DNA of 64,000 bases from Vulcanococcus sp943368105 (GCA_943368105.1 CALRKO020000005.1:62001-126000); one strand, 5' to 3'; shown: positions 32,001 to 42,755, counted from the stretch's first letter. Numbers and translations: made by a program. The notes: generated from the sequence alone by a model not told the origin.

Positions 32001-32024
32001 GTGGTGTCAAGCTTCCAGCCCGCG

Positions 32025-32030
32025 ACGCTA
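32025..32030 (-). promoter_or_regulatory. Predicted -10 box of frp
   Basis: TAGCGT on the minus strand begins 30 nt before the ATG at 32000, just past the crtW stop. Confidence 0.5.
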
Positions 32031-32039
32031 CTCGGGGGG

Positions 32040-32810
32040 TCAGGCCGCCGCGAGGGACCGCGTCCCCTCGGCCCCCCGGCGACGGCGGTGTTCGGCGGGC
32101 AGCTGGAACCAGGCCAGCTCCGGCTGGTCGTGGTGTTCGCGGTGATAGCCGAAGTGGAAACAGGCCAGCAGCGACAGCCAGGCGGGCAGCTCCAGGCTGT
32201 CGGGTCGGGGCAGCAGCAGGGGGGGGCGCTGGCGCCGGTGGGGCAGGTAGGTGCCGAAGACGAACAGCTGCAGGGAGCTGAGCAGCAGCGGCAGCGTGCA
32301 GAACAGCAGCACATTCAGCCAGCCCGTGCCACTGCGCTGCATGGCGAGCAGGGCCAGCACCCCCCAGCCCCCCAGCAGCCCCGCCATCTGGGGGAGCGTG
32401 AGGTAGCCGGCCATGAAACGCCGGTACCAGCCCAGTGCTCCGGCGCGGGGGTCACCGTGGAAATCCGGGTCCTCGCCGCTGGCGGGGACCCGGTGGTGGC
32501 GCCGGTGGTTGCGGCGGCAGGCGCCGTAGGGCAGGGCGGCGTAGAAGGCCAGCACCAGGGTGCCGAGGCGGTCGTTGCAGCGGGGCCGTTCGGGCCAGAG
32601 CACCCGGTGCATGGCGTCGTGGCCGACGATGAACAGGCCGGTCTGCAGCTGGGTGCGCACCAGCACGGCGGCCAGAGCGACCGGTCGCGGCAGCGGGCCC
32701 AGATCGACGGTCAGCAGGGCCCCCAGGGAGCCCAGCCAGCCCAGCAGGATCGCCGCGGCCAGGGGCAGCCCCAAGCGGCTGGCCGGGCTGGGGCTGCCGG
32801 CGGAGCTCAA
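32040..32810 (-). CDS. crtW: Beta-carotene ketolase CrtW
   Basis: 256 residues, integral membrane di-iron enzyme with the three His boxes HDAMH, HRRHH and HREHH and the GEDPDFHGDP segment of the CrtW family. It adds 4-keto groups to beta-carotene to give echinenone and canthaxanthin, the ketocarotenoids that OCP needs for photoactivity. The start is TTG at 32810, overlapping the ocp stop (TTGA), so it is translationally coupled to ocp. Ends with a basic/Ala-rich tail. Confidence 0.92.
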   Translation of the reverse strand: MSSAGSPSPASRLGLPLAAAILLGWLGSLGALLTVDLGPLPRPVALAAVLVRTQLQTGLFIVGHDAMHRVLWPERPRCNDRLGTLVLAFYAALPYGACRRNHRRHHRVPASGEDPDFHGDPRAGALGWYRRFMAGYLTLPQMAGLLGGWGVLALLAMQRSGTGWLNVLLFCTLPLLLSSLQLFVFGTYLPHRRQRPPLLLPRPDSLELPAWLSLLACFHFGYHREHHDQPELAWFQLPAEHRRRRGAEGTRSLAAA

Positions 32811-33760
32811 CGGGCGAATTTCAGCAGCTCCGCGGGGGAGGCCAGCAGGTCGATGGCCACGAAATAGATCTTGCCCTCGGGATTGAGCAGGAAGCGCCAG
32901 GCCACATTCATGCCGATGCCGGCGCCGAACCAGGGGGTCTGCACCTTGCCGGTCACCTTGATCTGGGTGAAATCATCCTCAGTGGGCTCGGCATAGCCCC
33001 GCTCGGGCAGCAGCCGCAGGTTCTGGCAGTCCTCCCGGAAGAAGCGCAGGATGGCGTCGCGGCCCACGATCGGCTTCTGGAAGGGGGGCTGCAGGGCGCC
33101 GTCGGGCAGGAACAGCTCGATCAGGTTGTCAAAGTCGTTGGCATTGAGCAGATCCATGTAGCTGGTCACCGTCGGGTTGATCACCCCCTCGATGAACACC
33201 TTCCTGCGCAGGTCCTCGGGGGTGGGGGCCACCACCGGCTCCATGACCCGCTGGCCCTCGCCCTTTTCGGGGTTGTAGCCCATGTCCACCACGAAGTTGC
33301 GCAGCAGCGTGATCTGCTGACCCTGCTCCACCGCCTTGACGGAACTCAGCACCGCCGCGGCGTTGGCGGAGAGCTGGTAGCCCTCGGGAATCGGCGCCAC
33401 GATGCCGGCGGCCATCCACTCGCCAAGCTGATACCAGAAGCCCAGCTTGATGTTCACCGACCAGAAGGAATAGGTGCGGCTGATGGGCGTGTCGGTGCGG
33501 TTGGCCAGGTCACACATCACCTGGCTCTGCTCGGCGAAGGTCATCGCCTTGATCTGGTTGAGCACCGGCTCGGCGAACTGCATCCGCGCCGCGCCGGGGG
33601 CAGCCACGGTGATCGTGGTGCCCATCTCCAGGTAGGCGAACCAGATCAGGGCCAGCTGATCCTCAGCACTCAGCAGCCGGAAACGGGCCGTAATCGCCGG
33701 CACCACATCCGCCGACAGTGTTTCAGGAAAGATTTTTGTGGCCCTTTCAAGCGTGAACAT
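32807..33760 (-). CDS. ocp: Orange carotenoid protein
   Basis: 317 residues: all-helical N-terminal carotenoid domain (about 1-160), linker, NTF2-like C-terminal domain (about 195-315). Carotenoid contacts Y43, W109, Y201 and W288 are present, as is R154, which makes the interdomain salt bridge with an acidic residue in the FREDCQNL segment. The ring H-bond pair Y201/W288 keeps Synechocystis numbering. It senses blue light, converts to a red form and quenches phycobilisomes. The presence of crtW and frp downstream marks it as an OCP1-type system. The upstream 200 bp up to the M32 gene is AT-richer and probably holds the promoter. Confidence 0.97.
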   Translation of the reverse strand: MFTLERATKIFPETLSADVVPAITARFRLLSAEDQLALIWFAYLEMGTTITVAAPGAARMQFAEPVLNQIKAMTFAEQSQVMCDLANRTDTPISRTYSFWSVNIKLGFWYQLGEWMAAGIVAPIPEGYQLSANAAAVLSSVKAVEQGQQITLLRNFVVDMGYNPEKGEGQRVMEPVVAPTPEDLRRKVFIEGVINPTVTSYMDLLNANDFDNLIELFLPDGALQPPFQKPIVGRDAILRFFREDCQNLRLLPERGYAEPTEDDFTQIKVTGKVQTPWFGAGIGMNVAWRFLLNPEGKIYFVAIDLLASPAELLKFAR

Positions 33761-33960
33761 GGCCGTCGCTGCATTTGTTATCCATGGTACCAAAACTGCC
33801 GCGATTGAGGGGTGATACGGCGGGGCGGATATCACCCCTATGCCGCTGGCGCCAACCCCTCGGCCCCGCCCGCCCTTGCCCCGCCCACCGCTGTCAGCAC
33901 CGCCCCAGCCGGCCCCACCGATCCCACGCCGGCGGGCCACCGCGGCCGCGGCCCGCCGCC

Positions 33961-35514
33961 ATGCTGGCGGCATCGGTTCTGCGTTCCCCCATGGCTCCGC
34001 CGGCTGCCGCCCTGGATCGCCTGCACGCCCACCTGCACGAGACGCGCCTACTGGGCTCGATCAGTTCGTGCCTCTATGTCGACCAGAACACCGTCATGCC
34101 GGCGGCGGGCGCCCCCTGGCGGGGCGAGCAGCTGGCGCTGCTGGCCGGCCAGCTGCACGGCCGGCAGAGCAGCGACGCCTACGCCGAGCTGCTGGCCGCC
34201 GCCGAGGCCGCCGTACCCGCGGACGCGCCGGCGCCGCTGCGCCGCAACCTGCAGCTGCTGCGGCTGGAGCTGGAGCGCCAGCGCTGCCTCGATCCGGCCC
34301 TGGTGCGGGCCCTGGCCCAGGCCCAGTCGCGGGGCAATGCCGTCTGGCAGGAGGCCCGGGCCCGCAACGACTTCGCCGCCTTTGCCCCCGCCCTGGCCGA
34401 GCTGCTGCGGCTGCGCCGCGAGCAGGCCGGCCAGCTGGCGGCGGCCGAGCCCGTGGCCCGCAGTCCCTGGGAGGTGCTGGCCCAGCCCTTTGAGCCCGAG
34501 GTGAGCAAGGCCCGGCTGGAGCAGCTGTTCGCCCCCCTCAAGGCCGAGCTGCCGCCGCTGCTGGAGCGGGTGGCGGCCGCCCCGCCGCCCCCGCCGGCGG
34601 GGGTGGAACTGCCGGAGGCGCTGCAGGAGCAGCTCTGCGCCGAGCTGCTCGACGGCTGGGGCTACGACGCCAGCCGCTGCCAGCGCTCCCGCTCGGCCCA
34701 CCCCTTCTCCTGCACCGTGGGGCCCCAGGACTTCCGCCTCACCACCCGGGTGGTGCCGGGCCAGCCCCTCTCGGCGTTTCTGGCCACCGCCCACGAGTGG
34801 GGCCACTCGCTCTACGAACAGGGCCTGCCCCGCGGCGGCGACCACTACTTTCCCTGGCCCCTGGGGGAGGCCACCTCGATGGGGGTGCACGAGTCCCAGT
34901 CGCTGTTCTGGGAGTGCCGGGTGGCGCGGGGCCGCGCCTTCGCCGAGCGCTGGCACGGGCGCTTCAGCGCCGGCCTGGGGGCAGACCCCTGGGGCGGCGC
35001 CGCCGGCTTCTGGCGCGCCCTCAATCCCCTCCGGCCCGGCCTGATCCGCGTCGAGGCCGACGAGCTCAGCTACGGTCTGCACATCGTGCTGCGCTACGAG
35101 CTGGAGCTGGCCCTGCTGGAGCAGGACCTGCCCGTGGAGGAGCTGCCCCACCAGTGGAACCGCCGCCTGCAGGAGCTGCTCGGCCTGCGGCCGGCGACGG
35201 ACGCGGAGGGCTGCCTGCAGGACATCCACTGGGCGGAGGGGCTGTTCGGCTACTTCCCCTCCTATGCCCTGGGTCACCTGATCAGCGCCCAGCTGGCCGA
35301 GGCCCTGGAGCAAGACCTCGGACCGATCGAGGACCGGGTGGCCGCAGGCGATGAGGCATCCCTGCAGGGCTGGCTCAGGGAGCGGGTGTGGCCCCTGGGG
35401 CGCCAGGTCCATGGGGAGGAGCTGGTGCAGCGGGTGACGGGGCGGCCCCTCAGCGCCCAGCCCTTTCTCACGTACCTCGGCCGCAAGGTGGAGGCCCTCG
35501 GCGCCGGTTCCTGA
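33961..35514 (+). CDS. M32 family carboxypeptidase (Taq-like)
   Basis: 517 residues, helical. The zinc site is HEWGHSLYEQGLP (HExxH near residue 278) with the downstream Glu in SMGVHESQSLFWE; other family marks are VDQNTVMPAAGAPWRGEQ, HPFSCTVGPQDFRLTTR, RVEADELSYGLHIVLRYE and FGYFPSYALGHLISAQL. It removes C-terminal residues from peptides in the cytoplasm. The first ATG (33961) or one 10 codons later can be the start. Divergent from ocp. Confidence 0.93.
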   Translation: MLAASVLRSPMAPPAAALDRLHAHLHETRLLGSISSCLYVDQNTVMPAAGAPWRGEQLALLAGQLHGRQSSDAYAELLAAAEAAVPADAPAPLRRNLQLLRLELERQRCLDPALVRALAQAQSRGNAVWQEARARNDFAAFAPALAELLRLRREQAGQLAAAEPVARSPWEVLAQPFEPEVSKARLEQLFAPLKAELPPLLERVAAAPPPPPAGVELPEALQEQLCAELLDGWGYDASRCQRSRSAHPFSCTVGPQDFRLTTRVVPGQPLSAFLATAHEWGHSLYEQGLPRGGDHYFPWPLGEATSMGVHESQSLFWECRVARGRAFAERWHGRFSAGLGADPWGGAAGFWRALNPLRPGLIRVEADELSYGLHIVLRYELELALLEQDLPVEELPHQWNRRLQELLGLRPATDAEGCLQDIHWAEGLFGYFPSYALGHLISAQLAEALEQDLGPIEDRVAAGDEASLQGWLRERVWPLGRQVHGEELVQRVTGRPLSAQPFLTYLGRKVEALGAGS

Positions 35515-35556
35515 GGGCGCTTCCGGCAGCCGCCTGGGGCCTCCGGCCGCGATCCG

Positions 35557-35562
35557 TAGGAT
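35557..35562 (+). promoter_or_regulatory. Predicted -10 box of ppa
   Basis: TAGGAT begins 32 nt before the ppa ATG. Confidence 0.45.
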
Positions 35563-35588
35563 GCCCCGCAGCCGTTTCCAGCCGCTTC

Positions 35589-36176
35589 ATGGCGAACATC
35601 GACCACGCCCCGAGCCGCACGATGCTCAACCTCCTGCACGTGCTGCCGGCCTTCGCCGATGAAGCCGAGCTGCGCCTGAACGCCATCGTGGAGCTGAACT
35701 CCAACACGATCAACAAGTACGAGCTGATCACCGAGACCGGCCACCTCAAGCTTGACCGCGTCGGCTATTCCTCGCTGGCCTATCCCTTCGCCTACGGCTG
35801 CATTCCCCGCACCTGGGACGAGGACGGCGATCCGCTGGACATCGAGATCGTCAACGTGACCGAGCCCCTGGTGCCCGGCTCCCTGGTGGAGGCCCGCATC
35901 ATCGGCATCATGACCTTCGACGACGGCGGCGAGGTGGACGACAAGGTGATCGCCGTGCTCGCCGACGACAAGCGCCAGGACCACATCACCAGCTACACCC
36001 AGCTGGGGGAGCACTGGATCAAGGAGACCCAGTACTACTGGGAGCACTACAAGGACCTCAAGAAGCCCGGCACCTGCCGCGTCAACGGCTTCCTCGACGC
36101 CGCCGAGGCGGTGCGCATCATCAAGACGTGCGAGCAGCGCTACCGCGACACCATCGACGCCCAGCTGGTCAACTGA
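35589..36176 (+). CDS. ppa: Inorganic pyrophosphatase, family I
   Basis: 195 residues. Catalytic Asp cluster in DEDGDPLDIEIV and DDKVIAV, with KYELITETGHLKLDR and YPFAYGCIPRT upstream, and HYKDLKKPG near the end. It hydrolyses PPi to drive biosynthesis. Lys and Asn are more frequent than in neighbours and codons are highly biased, as expected for a strongly expressed gene. Confidence 0.96.
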   Translation: MANIDHAPSRTMLNLLHVLPAFADEAELRLNAIVELNSNTINKYELITETGHLKLDRVGYSSLAYPFAYGCIPRTWDEDGDPLDIEIVNVTEPLVPGSLVEARIIGIMTFDDGGEVDDKVIAVLADDKRQDHITSYTQLGEHWIKETQYYWEHYKDLKKPGTCRVNGFLDAAEAVRIIKTCEQRYRDTIDAQLVN

Positions 36177-36240
36177 GGCCGGTCCCCTGAGGTTGGTCCC
36201 CTGGGCCGGGCCGGTCCGTTGGCACACGGGCGTGTCTCGC

Positions 36241-36246
36241 TAGCGT
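36241..36246 (+). promoter_or_regulatory. Predicted -10 box of the L,D-transpeptidase gene
   Basis: TAGCGT overlaps the GTG at 36245, arguing that the start is the GTG at 36275, 34 nt after the box begins. Confidence 0.4.
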
Positions 36247-36274
36247 GAGTCCAAGCCGTCCGCAAGCCCCGCCC

Positions 36275-36922
36275 GTGCCGCCTGTTTCCCTGACCCCTGG
36301 CCTGGCCGCTTCGGTGCGGCTGCTGGTGGCCGGGGCCGTGGCCCTGCCCCTGGGGGCGGCGCTGGCCACCGCTGGGGCAGTCCGGGCGGCGGAGCCCGGC
36401 AGTGCCGCCAGCCCCGTACCGATCACCTCCAGCTCCGCGCCGGCGGCGGTGGTGGCGCCGGCAGCGGCCACCACCGCCCCGGCGTCAGCAGCGCCGGCTG
36501 TGGCCACCGGCCCCGATGCCGCCGGCACCACCGTGATCCAGCTGGTGCTCAGCCGGCGCGAGATCAGCCTGCTGCGCGACGGCAAGGTGCAGGGCCGCTG
36601 GCCGGTGGTGATCGGCGCCCCCGCCACCCCCACCCCCACCGGCAGCTACCGGGTCACCACCAAGGTGATCAACCCGGTGTACCGCAGCACGGTGAGCGGC
36701 AAGATCAAGGGGGCGGTGGGCCGCAATGGCCCCCTGGGCCACCGCTGGATCGGCTTCCACCGCACCGGCCAGGACGACTACGGCATCCACGGCACCCCCT
36801 GGCCCTGGTGGGTGGATGCCCGGGCGGCCGTCAGCCACGGCTGCGTGCGCATGCGCAACGAACATGTGGAGCAGCTGTTCGAGGCCGTGGGCATCGGCAC
36901 GCCGGTGCTGATCAAGCCGTAG
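36275..36922 (+). CDS. L,D-transpeptidase (YkuD domain)
   Basis: About 215 residues: signal peptide ending near RAAEP, a long Ala/Thr/Pro linker, then a YkuD domain with QLVLSRREISLLRDGKV, VVIGAPATPTPTGSYRVTTK, IGFHRTG, YGIHGTPWPWW and the catalytic SHGCVRMRNEH. It cross-links or modifies peptidoglycan in the periplasm. GTG 36275 is preferred over 36245 because the earlier codon lies inside the predicted -10 box. Confidence 0.9.
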   Translation: MPPVSLTPGLAASVRLLVAGAVALPLGAALATAGAVRAAEPGSAASPVPITSSSAPAAVVAPAAATTAPASAAPAVATGPDAAGTTVIQLVLSRREISLLRDGKVQGRWPVVIGAPATPTPTGSYRVTTKVINPVYRSTVSGKIKGAVGRNGPLGHRWIGFHRTGQDDYGIHGTPWPWWVDARAAVSHGCVRMRNEHVEQLFEAVGIGTPVLIKP

Positions 36923-36944
36923 GGCCGCCTGGCAGGCTGGGGCC

Positions 36945-38612
<1,668 letters not shown>

Positions 38613-38677
38613 GCCACGGCGGCCCTGCTGCTCCGCCAGAATCGTTTGCAACGAAAGGTCACAGCAGCAGGCATCCG

Positions 38678-38947
38678 ATGGCCCGACCTCTCTGGCTCGT
38701 CCGGCCCCGCGCCGACGGCGGCAGCGACTACGTGAGCTTCCAGCCGGCGGCGGCCCGCGCCGCCCTCTCCGCCGGCGGCCCGGCGTCCAGCCCCGCGTCC
38801 GACCAGGTGGAGATGCGCGAGGGCAGCCACCTGCCCCCGCAGATGCCCCTGCTCAAGCGCCGCCAGTGGCTGCCGAGCGACGAGGCCGAGCTGCAGTGCC
38901 GCCGGCTGCAGCAGGGTGGCTATCGCCACAGCGAACCGCTGTTCTGA
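38678..38947 (+). CDS. Small protein of unknown function, possibly DUF1651-like
   Basis: 89 residues with an N-terminal WLVRP motif, an Ala/Ser-rich middle and a C-terminal LLKRRQWLPSDEAELQCRRLQQGGYR, reminiscent of the DUF1651 pattern (basic R-R motif followed by a W/GGY helix) seen in picocyanobacteria. The assignment is uncertain. A 5-bp inverted repeat TCGTT-TGC-AACGA sits about 25 nt upstream. Confidence 0.6.
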   Translation: MARPLWLVRPRADGGSDYVSFQPAAARAALSAGGPASSPASDQVEMREGSHLPPQMPLLKRRQWLPSDEAELQCRRLQQGGYRHSEPLF

Positions 38948-38998
38948 GCCGCGGCTCCCTACGCTCGTGGCAGCACGCGCCGCCCGGGGGGGCCAGGC

Positions 38999-39718
38999 AT
39001 GAACCAGGGAGCTGGATCCGATCCCTTCGCCGACCGCCCCGGGGGGGCGGGCGGCCCCCAGCCCTCGCCCTATGAGCGGCTGGGCATCAACCCCGAGGCC
39101 AGCTTCGATGCGGTGCAGGACGCCAGGCGGGCCCGGCTGGCCGAGCTCGGCGACGACCCCCAGGCCCGGGCCCGCGTCGAGGCCGCCTACGACGCCGTGC
39201 TGATGGACCGGCTCAAGGAGCGCCAGCAGGGCAAGGTGAGCAGCGCCGCCCGCACCGCCTCCCAGCGGGAGGCCACCCGTCCCGCCCTGGCCACCCCACC
39301 CAGCCGCCCGGCCCTGCCGGCGCTGCCCTCCCTGCCGTCCCTGGGCCGGCCGGCCTTCCAGGCCCCGACCCTGAGCCTGCCGCGCCTGGCCCTGGCCGAG
39401 GGCCGCGAGCGCTGGTTCCCCCTGGCGGGCCACGGCGCCCTGCTGGCCCTGCTGCTGCTCACCCCCGCCGCCCCGGCGGAGCTGGTGCTGGCCCTGGCCA
39501 CCGGCGTCACGGTGGTGAACCTGCAGCGGCGCAACGGCCGCCTGCTGGCGGCGGTGGGCTGCAGCGTGCTGCTGCTCAGCCTCGGGCTGCTGGCGGGAGA
39601 ACTGCTGCTGCGGTTGCTGGATCCGGCCCTGCCCCTGGGGCTGCCGCTGGCGCCCCAGCAGGTGCAGAGCCTGCCGGCGGTTCTGCTGCTGCTGCTGGGG
39701 GCGCTGCTGATCGCCTGA
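38999..39718 (+). CDS. CPP1-like (DUF3353) J-like membrane protein
   Basis: 239 residues: N-terminal J-like helical domain (PYERLGINPEASFDAVQDARR, then ARVEAAYDAVLMDRLKERQQG), a Ser/Pro-rich linker (LPALPSLPSLGRP), and a C-terminal set of about four membrane helices. This is the architecture of CPP1 / cell growth defect factor proteins, which in plants help import and stability of protochlorophyllide oxidoreductase. The cyanobacterial role is not settled. Confidence 0.85.
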   Translation: MNQGAGSDPFADRPGGAGGPQPSPYERLGINPEASFDAVQDARRARLAELGDDPQARARVEAAYDAVLMDRLKERQQGKVSSAARTASQREATRPALATPPSRPALPALPSLPSLGRPAFQAPTLSLPRLALAEGRERWFPLAGHGALLALLLLTPAAPAELVLALATGVTVVNLQRRNGRLLAAVGCSVLLLSLGLLAGELLLRLLDPALPLGLPLAPQQVQSLPAVLLLLLGALLIA

Positions 39719-39763
39719 GGTCGCCGCCGGCCCTGAGGTCGCGGGCAAGGCCGGCGGCAGCCC

Positions 39764-40678
39764 TCAGGCCGCCGCCAGTTCGGCGATCAGCTCCTCCAGC
39801 TCCCCGGCCTCCACGGTGTAGATCTCGTTGCAGAAGTGGCAGGTGAGTTCCGCCTTGCCGTCCTCCCGCAGGATGTCGCCCAGCTCGGCCTGGCCCAGCA
39901 GCTTAAGGGCGTTGACGCTGCGGCGGCGGCTGCAGGGGCAGTGGAACTTCACCTCGCTGCGGGCCTCGGCGTCCTCCAGCAGCTGGGGGTCCAGGTCGGG
40001 GAAGATGTCCTCCAGCAGGGCCTGCAGGTTGCCCTGGCACTCCGCCAGCCGGCCGCTGAAGCCGCGGATCTCGCGGCAGCGGTCTTCCAGCAGGGCCACC
40101 AGGGCCGGCTCGCGGGCGGCCTTGGGCAACACCTGCACCAGCACGCCGCCGGCGCAGCGCACGCCGCCGCTGTCGATCTGCTCGCCCACGAACACCGCTG
40201 AGGGGGTCTGCTCGGAGTGCAGCAGGTAGGAGGCCACGTCCTCGCCGATGCCGCCGCTCACCAGCTCCACGGTGGAGCTGTAGGGCTCCCCCTCCCCCAG
40301 GTCGCGCACCACGTGCAGGTAGCCGGTGCCGGTGGCCGCCTTGAAGTCGAAGTGGTGCAGCCCGTCGGCCTCGCCCACCAGGTCGAGCTCCAGGCCGGGG
40401 TTGCCCACGTAGCCGCGCACACTGCCGTCGCGGCCCGCATCCACCATCAGCCCCCGCACCGGACCGTCGGAGGCGATGCGCAGGTTCACCCGGCCGTGGC
40501 GCACCTTCATCGAGCTGGCCAGCAGCAGGCCGGCGGTCAGGGCCCGGCCCAGCAGCGCCGTGGTGAGGAAGGAGAGCTGGTGGCGCCGCCGCGCGTAGCG
40601 CAGGGTGGTGGTGGTGCTCACGGCCACCAGGCGGATGCCGCCCCCGGCGGCGGTGGCGCGTACCAGCTGATCGGCCAT
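39764..40678 (-). CDS. hslO: Redox-regulated chaperone Hsp33
   Basis: 304 residues: LVRATAAGGGIRLVAVSTT at the start, TAGLLLASSMK, GYVGNPGLEL, and the C-terminal redox switch zinc site formed by CPCSRRR and CHFCNEIY. It is a holdase that turns on under oxidative stress when the four cysteines release zinc. Confidence 0.95.
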   Translation of the reverse strand: MADQLVRATAAGGGIRLVAVSTTTTLRYARRRHQLSFLTTALLGRALTAGLLLASSMKVRHGRVNLRIASDGPVRGLMVDAGRDGSVRGYVGNPGLELDLVGEADGLHHFDFKAATGTGYLHVVRDLGEGEPYSSTVELVSGGIGEDVASYLLHSEQTPSAVFVGEQIDSGGVRCAGGVLVQVLPKAAREPALVALLEDRCREIRGFSGRLAECQGNLQALLEDIFPDLDPQLLEDAEARSEVKFHCPCSRRRSVNALKLLGQAELGDILREDGKAELTCHFCNEIYTVEAGELEELIAELAAA

Positions 40679-40710
40679 GCCCGTTCCTCCCCTGCCCGCC
40701 GGGCCGCTAT

Positions 40711-41346
40711 TCAGGGCATCGTACGGAGCACGCCCCGCTCCAGGCGCCAGGCGCGGCGCCGGTCCACCACCCCCTCGAACAGTTCGGGCTCGTGGGTCAC
40801 CACCAGCAGCACCCGCTCGCGGCTGAGCTGGTCGAGCAGCTGCAGCACCTCCCCCCGCACCGACCAGTCGAGGCCGGCGGTGGGTTCATCCAGCAGCAGC
40901 ACCTTCGGATCGCGCAGCAGCTGCACCGCCAGGGCCAGGCGCCGCTGCTGGCCGCCGCTGAGGCGCTCCGGTGCCTGCTGCAGGGGCAGCCCCGCCAGGC
41001 CCACCTGGGCCAGCGCCCGCTCCAGCTGCTCCGTGGCCAGGCGCCGCTGGCCGAGCTTGAGCTCCTGGCCCACCGTGAGCCCCAGGAAGTGGCGTTCCGG
41101 GAACTGGAACACCAGGCCGCAGAGCCAGCGGCGCTGGCGGCCGTTGAGGGCGGCGCCATTCCAGAGGATCGCGCCGCGCTGGGGCTCGGCCAGGCCGCTG
41201 ATCAGCTCCAGCAGGGTGGTCTTGCCGCTGCCGCTGCGGCCCGCCACCAGGCTCGGCTGGCCGGGCTCCAGGCAGAGACTGGCACCGCGCAGCACCGGCT
41301 CCGGCGCCGTGGCCGCCTGGTAGTGGAGGGATTGCAGCTCGAGCAT
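40711..41346 (-). CDS. ABC transporter ATP-binding protein, energy-coupling-factor-like
   Basis: 211 residues: Walker A AGRSGSGKTTLLELI, Q-loop in VFQFPERHFLG (the FPE motif is typical of ECF/CbiO ATPases), signature LSGGQQRRLAL, Walker B VLLLDEPTAGLD and switch THEPELF. No permease is adjacent, so substrate is unknown. ATG 41346 begins a normal ABC N-terminus (MLELQSLHYQ). Confidence 0.88.
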   Translation of the reverse strand: MLELQSLHYQAATAPEPVLRGASLCLEPGQPSLVAGRSGSGKTTLLELISGLAEPQRGAILWNGAALNGRQRRWLCGLVFQFPERHFLGLTVGQELKLGQRRLATEQLERALAQVGLAGLPLQQAPERLSGGQQRRLALAVQLLRDPKVLLLDEPTAGLDWSVRGEVLQLLDQLSRERVLLVVTHEPELFEGVVDRRRAWRLERGVLRTMP

Positions 41347-41438
41347 CGGGGGTGCCGGAACGGGCCTGAACGGGCCCTCCGGGCTGGCCTGGGGGTCGCC
41401 CCAGCATGTTGGATGGGCCCACCGCCGCATCGCCGCCG

Positions 41439-41897
41439 ATGGAGATCCGCTTCCGCGAGTTCGACCCCTTCAACTGCTGGATCTGGCTGCGCTTCGCGGC
41501 GCCGCCGGGCCAGGGCGAGCGCGGCTACGTGGAGACCCTGTTCGACAGCTGGTTCTTCCTCGGCAAGCTCGGCGGCTTCAACGCCGAGAACCTGCAGGTG
41601 CACGAGGAGGGGGCCGATGTGAGCTGGATGGCGTACGACAGTGACGGGGCCGAGCGGGCCCTGCCGGCCCTGATGCACAACATGGGCGAGATGGAGTACG
41701 AGGCCGACTGGGCCCGCTGCTGGCTGGACCTGGGCACCAGCGATGGCCTGGCCCTCGACGTGCTGATCAACGGCCTGCGCCAGCTCGACAGCGACGTGGT
41801 GGAGATCCAGGAGCTGCTGGTGGGCGGCGTCAACGACGACTGGCCGGTGGAGCAGCACCCCGGCAGCCTGTTCCCCCTCGACGATCCGGATGCCTGA
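41439..41897 (+). CDS. DUF3531 family protein
   Basis: 152 residues starting MEIRFREFDPFNCWIWLRF, the family's usual beginning, with ETLFDSWFFLGKLGGFNAENLQ and a Leu/Asp-rich C-terminus. Conserved in cyanobacteria and plastids, function unknown. It is 3 bp upstream of rsmE, so the two are probably co-transcribed. An earlier ATG (41406) is possible but adds atypical residues. Confidence 0.87.
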   Translation: MEIRFREFDPFNCWIWLRFAAPPGQGERGYVETLFDSWFFLGKLGGFNAENLQVHEEGADVSWMAYDSDGAERALPALMHNMGEMEYEADWARCWLDLGTSDGLALDVLINGLRQLDSDVVEIQELLVGGVNDDWPVEQHPGSLFPLDDPDA

Positions 41898-41900
41898 GCC

Positions 41901-42716
41901 ATGGCCCGCGAACGGCGCCGGCTGCTGATCGCGCCGGAGCGGCTGGCCCGCCAGGCGCCGCGGCTGGAACTCACGGCCGAGGAGAGCCGTTACCTCAGCC
42001 GCGTGCTGCGCTACGGCCCCGGCGATGGCTTTGCCGTGGCCGATGGGGCCGGCGGGCTGTGGGAGGCCGTGCTGGAGGACCGGGGCTGGGCCCGGCTGGA
42101 GCAGCCCCTGGAGGCGCCCCTGCTGCGGCAGGCGCCCCCCGCGCCCCGGCTGGTGCTGGCGGCGGCGGTGGTGAAGCGCGACTACGACCTGCTGGTGCGC
42201 ATGGCCGTGGAGCTGGGGGTGGACCGGCTGGTGCCCTGGCTGGCGGACCATGGCGCCGTGCTGGGGGAGCCCAGGGCCGAGCGCTGGCGGGCCATCGCCC
42301 GGGAGGCGGCGGAGCAGTGCGAGCGGCTGTGGCTGCCGGAGATCGCCGAGCCGCGGGCGGCCGGGAAGGATCTGGCCGGTGTGGGCGCTGGCGCGGCCCC
42401 GCCGCTGCGGCTGTTCGCCACCACCCGCCGCGGCCTGCTGCCGGCCCTGGAGGCGGTGCTGAACGGGGAAGCCGCTCCGGAGCAGGACGCCCGGCCTGAA
42501 GCCGGCGCCGGGGCCGCCGCCGCCGCGGCGCCCCCGGCGGCCATCTGGCTGGCCTGCGGACCGGAGGGGGGCTGGAGCGCGGCCGAGGAGGCGCTGGCAG
42601 AGGCCAGCGGCTGGCGGCCGGTGGACCTGGGGCCCCGGATCCTGCGCAGCTCCACCGCCGCCGTGGCGGGCCTGGCCCGGCTCAGCGCCTGGCGGGCCCG
42701 GCGCTGGGGCTGCTGA
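41901..42716 (+). CDS. rsmE: 16S rRNA (uracil-1498-N3)-methyltransferase RsmE
   Basis: 271 residues of the SPOUT family: N-terminal PUA-like part (RRRLLIAPERLA, RYLSRVLRYGPGD), catalytic domain with VVKRDYDLLVRMAVELGVD and the knotted SAM site CGPEGGWSAAEEAL plus LGPRILRSSTAAVAGLA. An Ala-rich insert sits in the middle of the catalytic domain (EAGAGAAAAAAPPA). Confidence 0.94.
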   Translation: MARERRRLLIAPERLARQAPRLELTAEESRYLSRVLRYGPGDGFAVADGAGGLWEAVLEDRGWARLEQPLEAPLLRQAPPAPRLVLAAAVVKRDYDLLVRMAVELGVDRLVPWLADHGAVLGEPRAERWRAIAREAAEQCERLWLPEIAEPRAAGKDLAGVGAGAAPPLRLFATTRRGLLPALEAVLNGEAAPEQDARPEAGAGAAAAAAPPAAIWLACGPEGGWSAAEEALAEASGWRPVDLGPRILRSSTAAVAGLARLSAWRARRWGC

Positions 42717-42755
42717 GGGGGGCCTGGGGCGCTGGCCTGGCCCGGGCGGCCAGGC

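Noticed and set aside
38642..38654. TCGTT-TGC-AACGA palindrome as a regulator site
   Set aside because: Only 5-bp arms, single occurrence noted, and no known regulator matched.
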